Origin: JAVBLG01 sp031553655 | GTDB taxonomy: Bacteria; Desulfobacterota; Desulfovibrionia; Desulfovibrionales; Desulfovibrionaceae | Direction: 5' to 3' | DNA length: 64,000 bases | Assembly (NCBI GenBank): GCA_031553655.1 | Contig: JAVBLG010000075.1 | Location: 29,223 to 93,222, forward strand | Shown here: in pieces, positions 57,274 to 64,000 of the stretch | Position numbering within the stretch: position 1 is the first letter of the stretch | How the letters are laid out: each line of letters opens with the position of its first letter | Notes under the pieces: model-generated | Database searches by the model: none | What the model saw: the letters and a program-made list of their open reading frames with translations, nothing else | What the model was told of the DNA's origin: nothing | Made by a program: the position numbers and the translations under genes

Positions 57274-60200
57274 ATGAGCCAGGAACTGATGGACCCGGAA
57301 CTCTTGGGTGATTTTATCATCGAGGCGAAAGAGCATCTGGAAACCATTGAGCCAAATCTTCTGGAGCTGGAAAAAGCTCCCGACAATCTCGGATTACTCA
57401 ATGAAATTTTCCGGCCTATGCATTCGCTCAAAGGCGCTTCGGGCTTTTTGGGTCTGGGACGAATAAATCACCTGGCTCACAAGTCGGAAAATATTCTGGA
57501 CGAGTTGCGCAAGGGGGCCATGCAAATTACTCCCGAGATCATGGACGTTATTTTATCGTCCACTGACGCGTTGCGCCAAATGATCGAGAACATAGAGTCA
57601 AGCAATTCTGAAGGTGACGTGCCCATTGAGCATATCGCGGAACAGATCGACATTATTATGGCCGGCGGCAGCGTGGTTCCGATAATGGCCGCGGAGGAAG
57701 AAACGCTTGTTGAAGCGGAAGAATATACCGCCGAAGCCGAGGTCGTTACCGCTGAGGAACCAGTCGCGATCCCCGAACCAGAGGCTGTGGCTGAAGAGCC
57801 GGTCTTGGCTGCGGCCCAGGCTGGTTCCGCAAGTTCCGATACCGTTCCTTCCGCGCCTCCCGCGCCCCCAGCGGGCGGAGACTCTGGTGATGCCCCGGCT
57901 CCGGCCGCGAAAATCCTCAAAAGGATGGACCCCAGGCAATGGCTGGACAAGCAGCCATTGCGCAAACCCTATGCGCTTACCGCCTTTGGCGAAGGGCATC
58001 TCAAGGATTTTGTGGATGAAAGTTGGGAAATCATCGGTAATCTCAATGACGGTTTGCTGAAACTAGAGAGCAATCCCGATGGCGATCCGGAGTTGGTAAA
58101 CGATATTTTCCGCTACTTCCACAACCTCAAAGGCAACAGCGGCATCATCGGTTTTAACGACCTGAACAGCCTGACCCATGAGGCGGAAACATTGCTCAAC
58201 AATGTCCGGCGTGGAGAAATGAGCGTAAGCCACGAGCTTATTGATCTTCTTCTCCTGGTTGTGGACGTGATGGAAGTTTTGGTTGAAAATATCGACATTC
58301 CAGGAGCCAGGGTTCATCCGCCAGATACCGGCCTCATACTTGACCAGCTCAAGCAGGCCGTGGCCGGTGGGGCCATAGAGCTTCCTCCGAGCATGTTCAT
58401 CGAAGAAGATGCTCCCGCTGCACCACCTGCCGCCGCTGCCGAACCTGTTGCTGCGGAAGCGCCCAAAGAAGCCGAAAAAGCACCCGCTGTTGATGTGGTT
58501 AATCCGGTGATTTTCGCAGTTGGCGATGAAGAAGACGACGAGGCCATGTTCAAAGCCACGTCTCGCCAGCAGATGGAAATTATTCGCGCGGCCATGCAAA
58601 CTCTGCAAAAAGACAGCGCCCACAAGGATTCTGTGGACGCCATCTATAGATGCCTGGTAGCGGTTAAAAACGCCTCCAGTTTCGTGGGCCTTAACGAGAT
58701 AAAAATTTACGCGGATCGCACGGCCGGAATTGTGGACAAGGCCCGAACGTCAGGACTTGATTTTTCCCTGATGCTGGATCTTTTGACTCAGGAATTCGGC
58801 ATTATTCAAGAAATGCTGGATAAAGCCAGCGTGAAGCCAAAAATCGATGAGGCAGCGCCCGCCGCCCAGGCCTCCGCTGTCGCTCCTGCGGCAAAACCGG
58901 CTCCAGCCGCTCAGGAAACATCCCCGGCACCCAAGCCGGCAGCCTCTGCTGCTCCGGCCGCGCCGGTCGCTTCCAAGCCTGCGGCCCAGGCTGAAGCTAA
59001 GGCAACGGCTCCGACCGAAGTCAAAGCCGCGGACGCTCCCGTAGCCACGCCAAAGCCGGCTCCGGCTCCTGAAGCCCAAGTGTCCGCTTCGACTCCCCCT
59101 GCTGCCGCACCCAAGTCTGCGACGCCAGCCGCTGAACCGAAAGTCGCTGCCCCGGTTGTCGCGCCTGCCGAGCCTAAGCCGGTTGCCCCGGTTACGACCG
59201 CCGCGTCTGCTGCCCCGGCAGCGCCCGCGACAGCGCCCAAGCCCACAGCTTCCCCGGTTACGGCTGCGGCTCCAAAGCCTACGGCCCCGGTTGCGGCCGC
59301 AACGGCTCCAAAGCCTGCCGCCCCCGCAGCGGCCGCCGCGCCAAAACCGGCTGCGCCAAAACCAGCCGCTCCGGTTGCGGCCAAGCCGCAAAGTCCGGTT
59401 AAGCCGCCCAGCGGAGGTGGAGGCGGTGGCGGCAATCCGCCCGCGCCGCCGTCCGGCGGGGATGGCCCCAAGGGTTCTTCCACGATCAGAGTTGACCATG
59501 AAAAGCTTGATCATCTGATGAACCTGATTGGCGAGCTTATCATCAACCGCAACCGTTATACCATGATCGCCAGACAGCTTGAAGAAGGCGGCCCCGGCAT
59601 GGACGTGTCGCACGTGGCCCAGAGCCTTTCGGAAACCACCTATGCCATGGCCCGCATTTCCGACGACCTTCAGGACACGATCATGAAGGTGCGCATGGTT
59701 CCTGTGGCCTCGGTATTTTCGCGCTTCCCGCGTTTGGTGCGCGACCTTTCACGCAAAAGCGGCAAAGAAGTGGATTTGGTTCTGGAAGGCGAGGAAACGG
59801 AACTCGACAAGAGCGTGGTGGAAGTTATCGGCGACCCGTTGGTGCATCTTATCCGAAATTCCGTCGACCACGGCATAGAACCCGAATCGGTCCGCGTAGC
59901 CAGAGGCAAAAAGCCCAAGGGCCGCGTAGTGTTGCGCGCCTTCCACAAGGGCAACTCCGTGGCTATTGAAATTGAGGACGACGGCAAGGGCATAGACCCC
60001 GAAGTAATGCGCGAAGTCGCAGTGCGTAAGGGACTAATGTCTATGGAAGACGCCCGCCAGCTTGACGACCGCGAAGCAATGGAACTTATTTTTGCCCCCG
60101 GTTTTTCCTCGGCCGAACAAATTACCGACATTTCCGGCCGTGGCGTGGGCATGGACGTTGTGCGTACAAATATCAAGAACCTCAAGGGTAGCGTAAGCAT

Positions 60201-60678
60201 AACCTCCGAGGTGGGCAAGGGCACGCGCTTTACCCTGTCGCTGCCTTTGACTTTGGCTATTATTGACGCTCTGATGGTGAATGTGGCCGGTGAAATGTAC
60301 GCCATTCCGCTTGATGCTGTTTCTGAAACAACCAAAATTCAGACCTCCAGGCTGACGGACGTGAAGGGCCGTAAGGCCGTCACCCTGCGCGGCGAGGTGC
60401 TGGGCATAGTTGAAATGGCTGAAATTTTGTATCTGCCGCGCCAGGAACTGCCTGACGAGCTTTCGGTGGTGGTCATTCACGACAATGACCGCAGACTGGG
60501 CTTGGTGGTGGACAAGCTGCTGGAGCGCCAGGAAATCGTCATCAAGCCCTTGGGCGCTTACCTTGGCGACCTTAAGGGCATAAGCGGGGCCACGATTATG
60601 GGCGACGGCTCGGTCATCCTGATTCTCGACCCGCATGAGATTTATATGATGTCTACTTCCAACAAAGCTATGACTTAG
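57274..60678 (+). CDS. cheA: Chemotaxis histidine kinase CheA with multiple Hpt domains
   Basis: A 1134-residue CheA, nearly twice the usual length. Hpt1 has the phosphorylated His50 in IFRPMHSLKGAS, Hpt2 has His283 in IFRYFHNLKGNS. A third Hpt-like domain (about 430-525) has IYRCLVAVKNAS with Val462 in place of His, so it cannot be phosphorylated there. A Pro/Ala-rich linker of about 200 residues follows (about 530-730, PAAPKPTA-type repeats). Then come dimerisation (from DHEKLDHLMNLIGELI), HATPase (LIRNSVDHGIEPE, DDGKGIDPEV, GRGVGMDVV) and the C-terminal CheW-like domain. A classical P2 domain is not recognisable. The stop lies inside a family A palindrome. Confidence 0.95.
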   Translation: MSQELMDPELLGDFIIEAKEHLETIEPNLLELEKAPDNLGLLNEIFRPMHSLKGASGFLGLGRINHLAHKSENILDELRKGAMQITPEIMDVILSSTDALRQMIENIESSNSEGDVPIEHIAEQIDIIMAGGSVVPIMAAEEETLVEAEEYTAEAEVVTAEEPVAIPEPEAVAEEPVLAAAQAGSASSDTVPSAPPAPPAGGDSGDAPAPAAKILKRMDPRQWLDKQPLRKPYALTAFGEGHLKDFVDESWEIIGNLNDGLLKLESNPDGDPELVNDIFRYFHNLKGNSGIIGFNDLNSLTHEAETLLNNVRRGEMSVSHELIDLLLLVVDVMEVLVENIDIPGARVHPPDTGLILDQLKQAVAGGAIELPPSMFIEEDAPAAPPAAAAEPVAAEAPKEAEKAPAVDVVNPVIFAVGDEEDDEAMFKATSRQQMEIIRAAMQTLQKDSAHKDSVDAIYRCLVAVKNASSFVGLNEIKIYADRTAGIVDKARTSGLDFSLMLDLLTQEFGIIQEMLDKASVKPKIDEAAPAAQASAVAPAAKPAPAAQETSPAPKPAASAAPAAPVASKPAAQAEAKATAPTEVKAADAPVATPKPAPAPEAQVSASTPPAAAPKSATPAAEPKVAAPVVAPAEPKPVAPVTTAASAAPAAPATAPKPTASPVTAAAPKPTAPVAAATAPKPAAPAAAAAPKPAAPKPAAPVAAKPQSPVKPPSGGGGGGGNPPAPPSGGDGPKGSSTIRVDHEKLDHLMNLIGELIINRNRYTMIARQLEEGGPGMDVSHVAQSLSETTYAMARISDDLQDTIMKVRMVPVASVFSRFPRLVRDLSRKSGKEVDLVLEGEETELDKSVVEVIGDPLVHLIRNSVDHGIEPESVRVARGKKPKGRVVLRAFHKGNSVAIEIEDDGKGIDPEVMREVAVRKGLMSMEDARQLDDREAMELIFAPGFSSAEQITDISGRGVGMDVVRTNIKNLKGSVSITSEVGKGTRFTLSLPLTLAIIDALMVNVAGEMYAIPLDAVSETTKIQTSRLTDVKGRKAVTLRGEVLGIVEMAEILYLPRQELPDELSVVVIHDNDRRLGLVVDKLLERQEIVIKPLGAYLGDLKGISGATIMGDGSVILILDPHEIYMMSTSNKAMT

Positions 60679-60711
60679 AGCGTTTTGCGAATGAAATGAG
60701 CGAAATGCTCT
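60677..60711. repeat. Family A 35-bp palindrome, copy 5
   Basis: The exact reverse complement of copies 1 and 2, overlapping the cheA stop codon. The flank GACGGCGCGTGCGTTGTT on its right mirrors the left flank of copy 2, so the repeated unit is about 53 bases. Confidence 0.85.
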
Positions 60712-60735
60712 GACGGCGCGTGCGTTGTTAGGATG

Positions 60736-60861
60736 GTAGTGGGTCAGTTTTGCGTGATACTTCGTCAGGCGGCATTTTCCACTCGGGTCACGTACGAGAG
60801 GAGTACGCTCCCCTCGCGGAAAATTTGCCTTCCTCGTCTGACGCAAAACTGCCCGCACTAC
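60736..60861. repeat. Family B element, full copy 1
   Basis: A 126-base three-tier hairpin. The outer arms begin GTAGTGGGTCAGTTTTGCGT and end ACGCAAAACTGCCCGCACTA-C. The middle arms are GGCGGCATTTTCC and GGAAAATTTGCC. The apical hairpin is GTAC-GAGAGGA-GTAC. About 90% of it recurs at 63246-63372; a diverged relative fills 16181-16310. It lies between cheA and the SRP RNA gene. Confidence 0.85.
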
Positions 60862-60902
60862 CCGCAAAATTTAATTTGACCAGCTGCCGGCATATGTAAA
60901 AT

Positions 60903-60932
60903 TTGACAAAAGTACATCATGTAGTGTATCTA
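60903..60932 (+). promoter_or_regulatory. Promoter of the SRP RNA gene
   Basis: A perfect -35 box TTGACA (60903-60908) and TATCTA (60927-60932) with an 18-base spacer. The start would be about 60939-60940, exactly at the 5' end of the predicted RNA. Confidence 0.65.
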
Positions 60933-60938
60933 TTTTAG

Positions 60939-61023
60939 AGGAGCCGGGCGGCGGCAAACTGTCAACCCCGTCAGGTCTGAAAAGAAGCAGCGGCAGCAGT
61001 AAATTGCCGGGTGTCCGGCTCCC
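60939..61023 (+). ncRNA. ffs: Signal recognition particle RNA (4.5S-type)
   Basis: A hairpin RNA of about 85 bases. The conserved Ffh-binding region reads CCCCGTCAGGTCTG-AAAAGAAGCAGCGGC, matching the core GTCAGGTC-loop-GAAGCAGC of bacterial SRP RNA. The terminal helix is closed by GGAGCCGG and CCGGCTCC. The tetraloop is GAAA with a U-A closing pair instead of the usual C-GGAA-G, still a GNRA loop. SRP RNA joins Ffh to guide membrane proteins to the translocon. A strong promoter and an intrinsic terminator frame it. It is of the short type without an Alu domain. Confidence 0.92.
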
Positions 61024-61026
61024 CGG

Positions 61027-61069
61027 AGGCGCGAGTGCAGGGCATTCGCGCCTTTGTTTAACTTTTTTT
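61027..61069 (+). terminator. Terminator of the SRP RNA gene
   Basis: Arms AGGCGCGAGTGC (61027-61038) and GCATTCGCGCCT (61042-61053) pair with one wobble around a three-base loop and lead into TTTGTTTAACTTTTTTT. Confidence 0.9.
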
Positions 61070-61094
61070 ATAGCCTCACAATGGAAAACAGATA

Positions 61095-61400
61095 ATGCAA
61101 AGGTTAAATATAGATCTGGTAACTGTGGGCATGATTCTCGGCAGAGATATTGTGCACAGTGACGGTTCCATACTGATGGAGGAAGGAACCGTAATTAATG
61201 ATTCTTCTCTGCGTCGCTTCATAATGTCCGGAATTCTTCATATAATTGTGCGCGACAAACCCGTGCCGGGGGCCACCATGGGCTACGATGTCAGAGGGCG
61301 ATTGAAGAATTTGCCGCATCTTTTCAGAAAATATGAAAATGACGAGTTTATGAACACATTGCGCAATATGTTGCACAATCACTTCGCCGAAAGAATCTGA
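61095..61400 (+). CDS. Small protein resembling the N-terminal part of HD-GYP regulators
   Basis: A 101-residue soluble protein. The order 'LVTVGMILGRDIVHSDGSILMEEGTVINDSSLRRFIMSGILHIIV' resembles the short beta-rich segment found before HD-GYP and some HDOD domains (pattern: DI-x-G-x-IL-x-x-G-x2-I-x3-L-x2-L-x2-GI). The rest is basic and helical. It starts 23 bases before an HDOD protein gene ends its leader and is probably co-transcribed, perhaps acting as a detached accessory domain. Function unknown. Confidence 0.6.
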   Translation: MQRLNIDLVTVGMILGRDIVHSDGSILMEEGTVINDSSLRRFIMSGILHIIVRDKPVPGATMGYDVRGRLKNLPHLFRKYENDEFMNTLRNMLHNHFAERI

Positions 61401-61422
61401 CCGGAACCATCCAGGGCGCCAT

Positions 61423-62247
61423 ATGCATTCGGATCTTAGAACCAAGTACAATGGTCTGGCCCTCAAGGCCAGCAACCTACCCACTTTGCCCATAGTTTTA
61501 CAGCGGGCCATGCGCCTGATGGAAGACCCCAACACCACCCTGCAACAAATCGGCTCTATCATAAGCCGTGACCAGGTACTTTGCGCCAAGGTGCTAAAAT
61601 TGGTCAACTCCCCAAGCTACGGCTTTCCAGGGCGCATATCGACCATGCAAAATGCGTTGATTTTATTAGGGTTCAATGTAATAAAAGGGATAATAATTTC
61701 CACCATTGTTTTTGACGCCATGCAAAAAACCATGAGCGCCCTATGGCTGCACAGCATCGCATGTTCCGCGGCCACGGCTGAAGTGGCCACCATACTGCGT
61801 CTGCCCAAGGTGGAAGAGTATGCCCTTGCCGGATTGCTGCATGATTTCGGCAAAGCCATATGCGTCATTCAACTTGAAGGTTGCTATCAGGAATTGAGCA
61901 AAATCGTCGAAGAGAGCGATGTTTTTTACCGTGAGGCCGAAAGACAAGTGCTGGGCTTTGACCACAGGCGCATCAACAAATGGGTAGGCAGGCTCTGGAA
62001 TTTGCCGGAAAATCTTTGTACAGCCATGATTTTCCATCATAATCCTCTGGTCGCGGAAAATCACAGAAGCTATTCCTGCGTTGTACATCTGGGCAATTTT
62101 TTGACCCATCTTTTCCAAAAAGGCTTTGGCGGAGACGATAATGTTCCGCCGCTGGATCCCGAATCATTACGCTTTATGGGGATTAACAAGAAAACCTTGG
62201 GCTATATTGTGGATGCGGTTGGTGAGAAGTTAGAACATGTAATTTAG
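61423..62247 (+). CDS. HDOD-domain protein
   Basis: A 274-residue protein with one HDOD domain. Recognisable parts are LPTLPIVLQRAMRLMEDPNTTLQQIGSIISRDQVLCAKVLKLVNSPSYGFPGRISTMQNALILLGFNVIKGI and ALAGLLHDFGKAICV, split here for reference to the usual order (LPxLP, D-x-xL-xxxLLxxxNSxxY, AixxLG, GLLHxiG). HDOD domains lack HD hydrolase activity in most cases and act in signalling and regulation, often near chemotaxis genes. It may take inputs from the che operon upstream. Confidence 0.88.
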   Translation: MHSDLRTKYNGLALKASNLPTLPIVLQRAMRLMEDPNTTLQQIGSIISRDQVLCAKVLKLVNSPSYGFPGRISTMQNALILLGFNVIKGIIISTIVFDAMQKTMSALWLHSIACSAATAEVATILRLPKVEEYALAGLLHDFGKAICVIQLEGCYQELSKIVEESDVFYREAERQVLGFDHRRINKWVGRLWNLPENLCTAMIFHHNPLVAENHRSYSCVVHLGNFLTHLFQKGFGGDDNVPPLDPESLRFMGINKKTLGYIVDAVGEKLEHVI

Positions 62248-62322
62248 AGCGCGCATCACGAGAATAATTTTTGCTCTCCAGCGCTACACACTTGTTATCA
62301 TAAATCAGGAATATAAAAATAT

Positions 62323-63249
62323 TTGGATAATGATCAAAACAAGATTCCGGCTGCTCTTACGGCCTTTATGGCCAGACAAAGCATACAGAAAGGCGCGAGC
62401 CGCGACACCATTGATGCCTACCGGCGTGATTTGCTGCAATTTGAGCAGTATTTGCTTTCACGCGATTTGAGCCTTGACCACCCCGACGAAATAACCCGCA
62501 AGGATTTAAGCGGATTCACAGCCTGGCTTTTCAGAGCCGGGACCGCTAAAAGTTCCATTGCCCGCAAACTGTCCGCTGTGCGCGGCATTTTCAGGCATTT
62601 CACTCGCCATGGCGACATCGCCGTCAATCCCGCCGAGGGTCTGCGCAACCCCAAACAGGAAACCCGCCACCCCAAATGCCTCAATATTGATCAGGCCTTT
62701 GCCCTTCTTGACAGTCCACAAGCCCAACCGGACGAAAACGGGGCAGCTATGGCCCGCCACAAACGCGACGCGGCCCTGGCTGAAATTTTATACGGCTCTG
62801 GTTTGCGCGTATCTGAAGCCCTGGGGCTTAACCTGGCCCAGCTGGATTTGATCCACGGTATGGCCCGCATCATGGGCAAAGGCGGCAAAGAGCGCCTTGC
62901 GCCCCTCAGCTCGTCTTCTGTGGATGCGTTGAGGGAATGGCTGTGTCTGCGTTCGATCGATCCTGCCGAGCAGGCTGTTTTCACCGGAGCACGAGGCAAA
63001 AGGCTCAACCGCCGAGAAGCCTTGCGCATAATCGAAAAAATGCGCAAAAACGCCGGTCTGCCTTTTTCCATCAGCCCGCACACCCTGCGTCATTCCTTTG
63101 CCACGCACATACTGGAATCCGGAGCGGATTTGCGCGGCGTGCAGGAACTTTTGGGGCACGAAAACTTGACCACAACCCAAAAGTACACCCATCTCGACAT
63201 GGAGCATTTGCTGAAGGTGTATGACCGCAGCCACCCTAGAAGTAAGTAG
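62323..63249 (+). CDS. xerD: Tyrosine recombinase XerD-like
   Basis: A 308-residue tyrosine recombinase. The N-terminal SAM-like core-binding domain (TIDAYRRDLLQFEQYLLSRD) is followed by the catalytic domain with Arg in GSGLRVSEALGL, Lys in KGGKERLAP, HTLRHSFATH (His, Arg), LLGHENLTTTQKYTHLD (His, Tyr). Length and order match XerC/XerD, which resolve chromosome dimers at dif. No dif-like site was seen in the window. The only in-frame start at the expected place is TTG at 62323 with a distant AGGA; the next ATG (62368) would remove part of the first helix. A family B element begins inside its stop codon region. Confidence 0.9.
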   Translation: MDNDQNKIPAALTAFMARQSIQKGASRDTIDAYRRDLLQFEQYLLSRDLSLDHPDEITRKDLSGFTAWLFRAGTAKSSIARKLSAVRGIFRHFTRHGDIAVNPAEGLRNPKQETRHPKCLNIDQAFALLDSPQAQPDENGAAMARHKRDAALAEILYGSGLRVSEALGLNLAQLDLIHGMARIMGKGGKERLAPLSSSSVDALREWLCLRSIDPAEQAVFTGARGKRLNRREALRIIEKMRKNAGLPFSISPHTLRHSFATHILESGADLRGVQELLGHENLTTTQKYTHLDMEHLLKVYDRSHPRSK

Positions 63250-63372
63250 TGGGTCAGTTTGGCGTGATACTTCGTCAGGCGGCATTTTCCGCTCGGGTCA
63301 TGTACGAGAAAAGTACACTCCCCCTCGCGGAAAATTTGCCTTCCTTGTCTGACGCCAAACTGCCCACACTAC
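63246..63372. repeat. Family B element, full copy 2
   Basis: A 127-base copy closely matching the one at 60736. In the outer stem TTTTGCGT/ACGCAAAA of copy 1 is TTTGGCGT/ACGCCAAA here, a compensatory pair change. The apical hairpin is GTAC-GAGAAAA-GTAC. It overlaps the xerD stop and fills most of the gap to the convergent tag gene. Confidence 0.85.
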
Positions 63373-63412
63373 TCAAGAACCTTAAAATGTCCCATTCCCC
63401 TTGCAGCAAGAA

Positions 63413-64000
63413 TTAGCCTGCTTCCAAAACTTCTCCATGCCTGAAACAGCTCACCAAATGGTCATTAATCAGTCCGGTGGCCTGCATGTGGGCATAAAGC
63501 ACGGTGGACCCCAAAAAGCTGAAGCCCAGCTTTTTCATTTCTTTGGCTAAATTGTCAGACAGCGGAGTGGTGGCCGGAATTTCGCTCATCTCCCGCCAAT
63601 GGTTTACAATGGGCCGCCCGTCCACAAAACTCCATATGAAATTGCAGAAGCTCCCATGCCGGGCTTGAAGTTCCAGAAAAAGGCGCGCATTTTTAATGGC
63701 GCTTTCAATCTTTTTACGGTTGCGGATAATGCCTTGATCTTGCATCAGGCGTTCCACGTCGTTCGGAGTGAATTCGGCCACCAACTCCGGATTAAAGCCC
63801 GCAAAGGCCCGGTAATAGCCCTCGCGGCGCAGCAGTATTGTGCGCCAGGAAAGCCCGGCCTGGGCCGATTCCAGCACCAAAAACTCGAATTGTCGCGCGT
63901 CGTCACGACAGGGCACACCCCATTCAGTATCGTGATAGATGCGTTCGGCCTCAGTTTTCATCGACCAGGCGCAACGTGTAAGCTCAGCACTCAAAGTCAA
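63413..64000 (-). CDS. tag: DNA-3-methyladenine glycosylase I (5' end at or beyond the window edge)
   Basis: A 195-residue frame reaching the right edge. It matches Tag: RCAWSMKTEAERIYHDTEWGVP (N-terminal zinc Cys and His), ESAQAGLSWRTILLRREGYYRAF (with the catalytic-region Glu), DQGIIRNRKKIESAIKNAR and the C-terminal zinc pair in LINDHLVSCFRH. It removes 3-methyladenine from DNA as the first step of base excision repair. The first codon inside the window is TTG, and the true start may lie there or just outside; only a few residues can be missing. It converges on xerD. Confidence 0.92.
   Translation of the reverse strand: MTLSAELTRCAWSMKTEAERIYHDTEWGVPCRDDARQFEFLVLESAQAGLSWRTILLRREGYYRAFAGFNPELVAEFTPNDVERLMQDQGIIRNRKKIESAIKNARLFLELQARHGSFCNFIWSFVDGRPIVNHWREMSEIPATTPLSDNLAKEMKKLGFSFLGSTVLYAHMQATGLINDHLVSCFRHGEVLEAG

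Larger units (their letters stand above)
60679..61094. other. Gap between cheA and the next gene
   Basis: No coding gene. It contains, in order, family A copy 5, a full family B element, the SRP RNA promoter and gene, and the SRP RNA terminator, all listed separately. Together they explain most of the gap. Confidence 0.75.

Noticed and set aside
58750..59613. Arg/Gly/Ser-rich frame opposite the CheA linker
   Set aside because: It is the reverse reading of the Pro/Ala repeat linker, with no independent evidence.
62323..63249. Recombinase gene as sign of an integrated element or dif site
   Set aside because: The protein has normal XerC/XerD length and housekeeping context, and no dif-like 28-mer or attachment repeat was seen.

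Overview
The window is a moderately GC-rich chromosomal segment that most resembles a member of the Desulfovibrionaceae (sulfate-reducing, anaerobic, motile, diderm). This is inferred from gene content, not from a database search. The pointers are a lactate-utilisation pair with an FeS subunit fused to its CCG subunit, an FMN-binding protein close to the Desulfovibrio FMN-bp family, an atypical TrxB with a CPHC thioredoxin, a cheB-HEAT-cheR-parA-cheW-cheY-cheA operon, and exported Skp and RidA.

Layout. 1-3530: tail of a radical SAM/SPASM protein, an exported RidA, and a metNIQ-type importer. 3531-5260: an AT-rich island with one orphan ORF and two tandem paralogous membrane proteins. 5353-8143: LUD-type lactate dehydrogenase subunits, divergent from skp (8468-9001). 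9002-9505: a non-coding stretch packed with hairpins. 9506-16181: Dabb protein, membrane protein, HD hydrolase, methyltransferase, glycosyltransferase, ricT and metG. 16312-20702: Crp-like regulator, MFS carrier, outer-membrane barrel protein and trxB; trxA follows at 20720-21031. 21317-24117: a sulfatase-fold enzyme flanked by two small thioredoxin-fold-like proteins, then an FMN-binding protein. 24220-27504: a chemoreceptor paired with an orphan MetQ-like binding protein. 27924-38511: cardiolipin synthase and a tripartite RND efflux operon whose second pump is fused in frame to its outer-membrane channel. 38731-42682: a hybrid histidine kinase and a diguanylate-cyclase response regulator of more AT-rich composition. 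42721-45920: larE, hisF, hisH and an esterase. 46001-50591: three family-2 glycosyltransferases. 50715-50792: tRNA-Pro. 51079-60678: the chemotaxis operon. 60939-61023: the SRP RNA gene. 61095-64000: a small unknown gene, an HDOD protein, a XerD-like recombinase and tag.

The most unusual signal lies between the genes. Several families of palindromic elements sit directly behind stop codons. Family A is a 35-bp imperfect palindrome with five copies. Family B is a roughly 126-bp three-tier hairpin with two close copies, one strongly diverged copy whose stems appear to have changed together, one short relative and one half copy. Family C is a hairpin with two copies that carry compensatory stem changes. 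The stems vary while the architecture and a small apical GTAY-N7-RTAC hairpin are kept. This suggests structured 3'-end elements, or mobile palindromes of the REP/MITE kind, that I cannot assign to a named family.

Functionally the window combines lactate oxidation (LUD proteins, LarE), thiol redox chemistry, amino-acid uptake and sensing, envelope biogenesis and efflux, surface glycosylation, and one complete chemotaxis signalling core.
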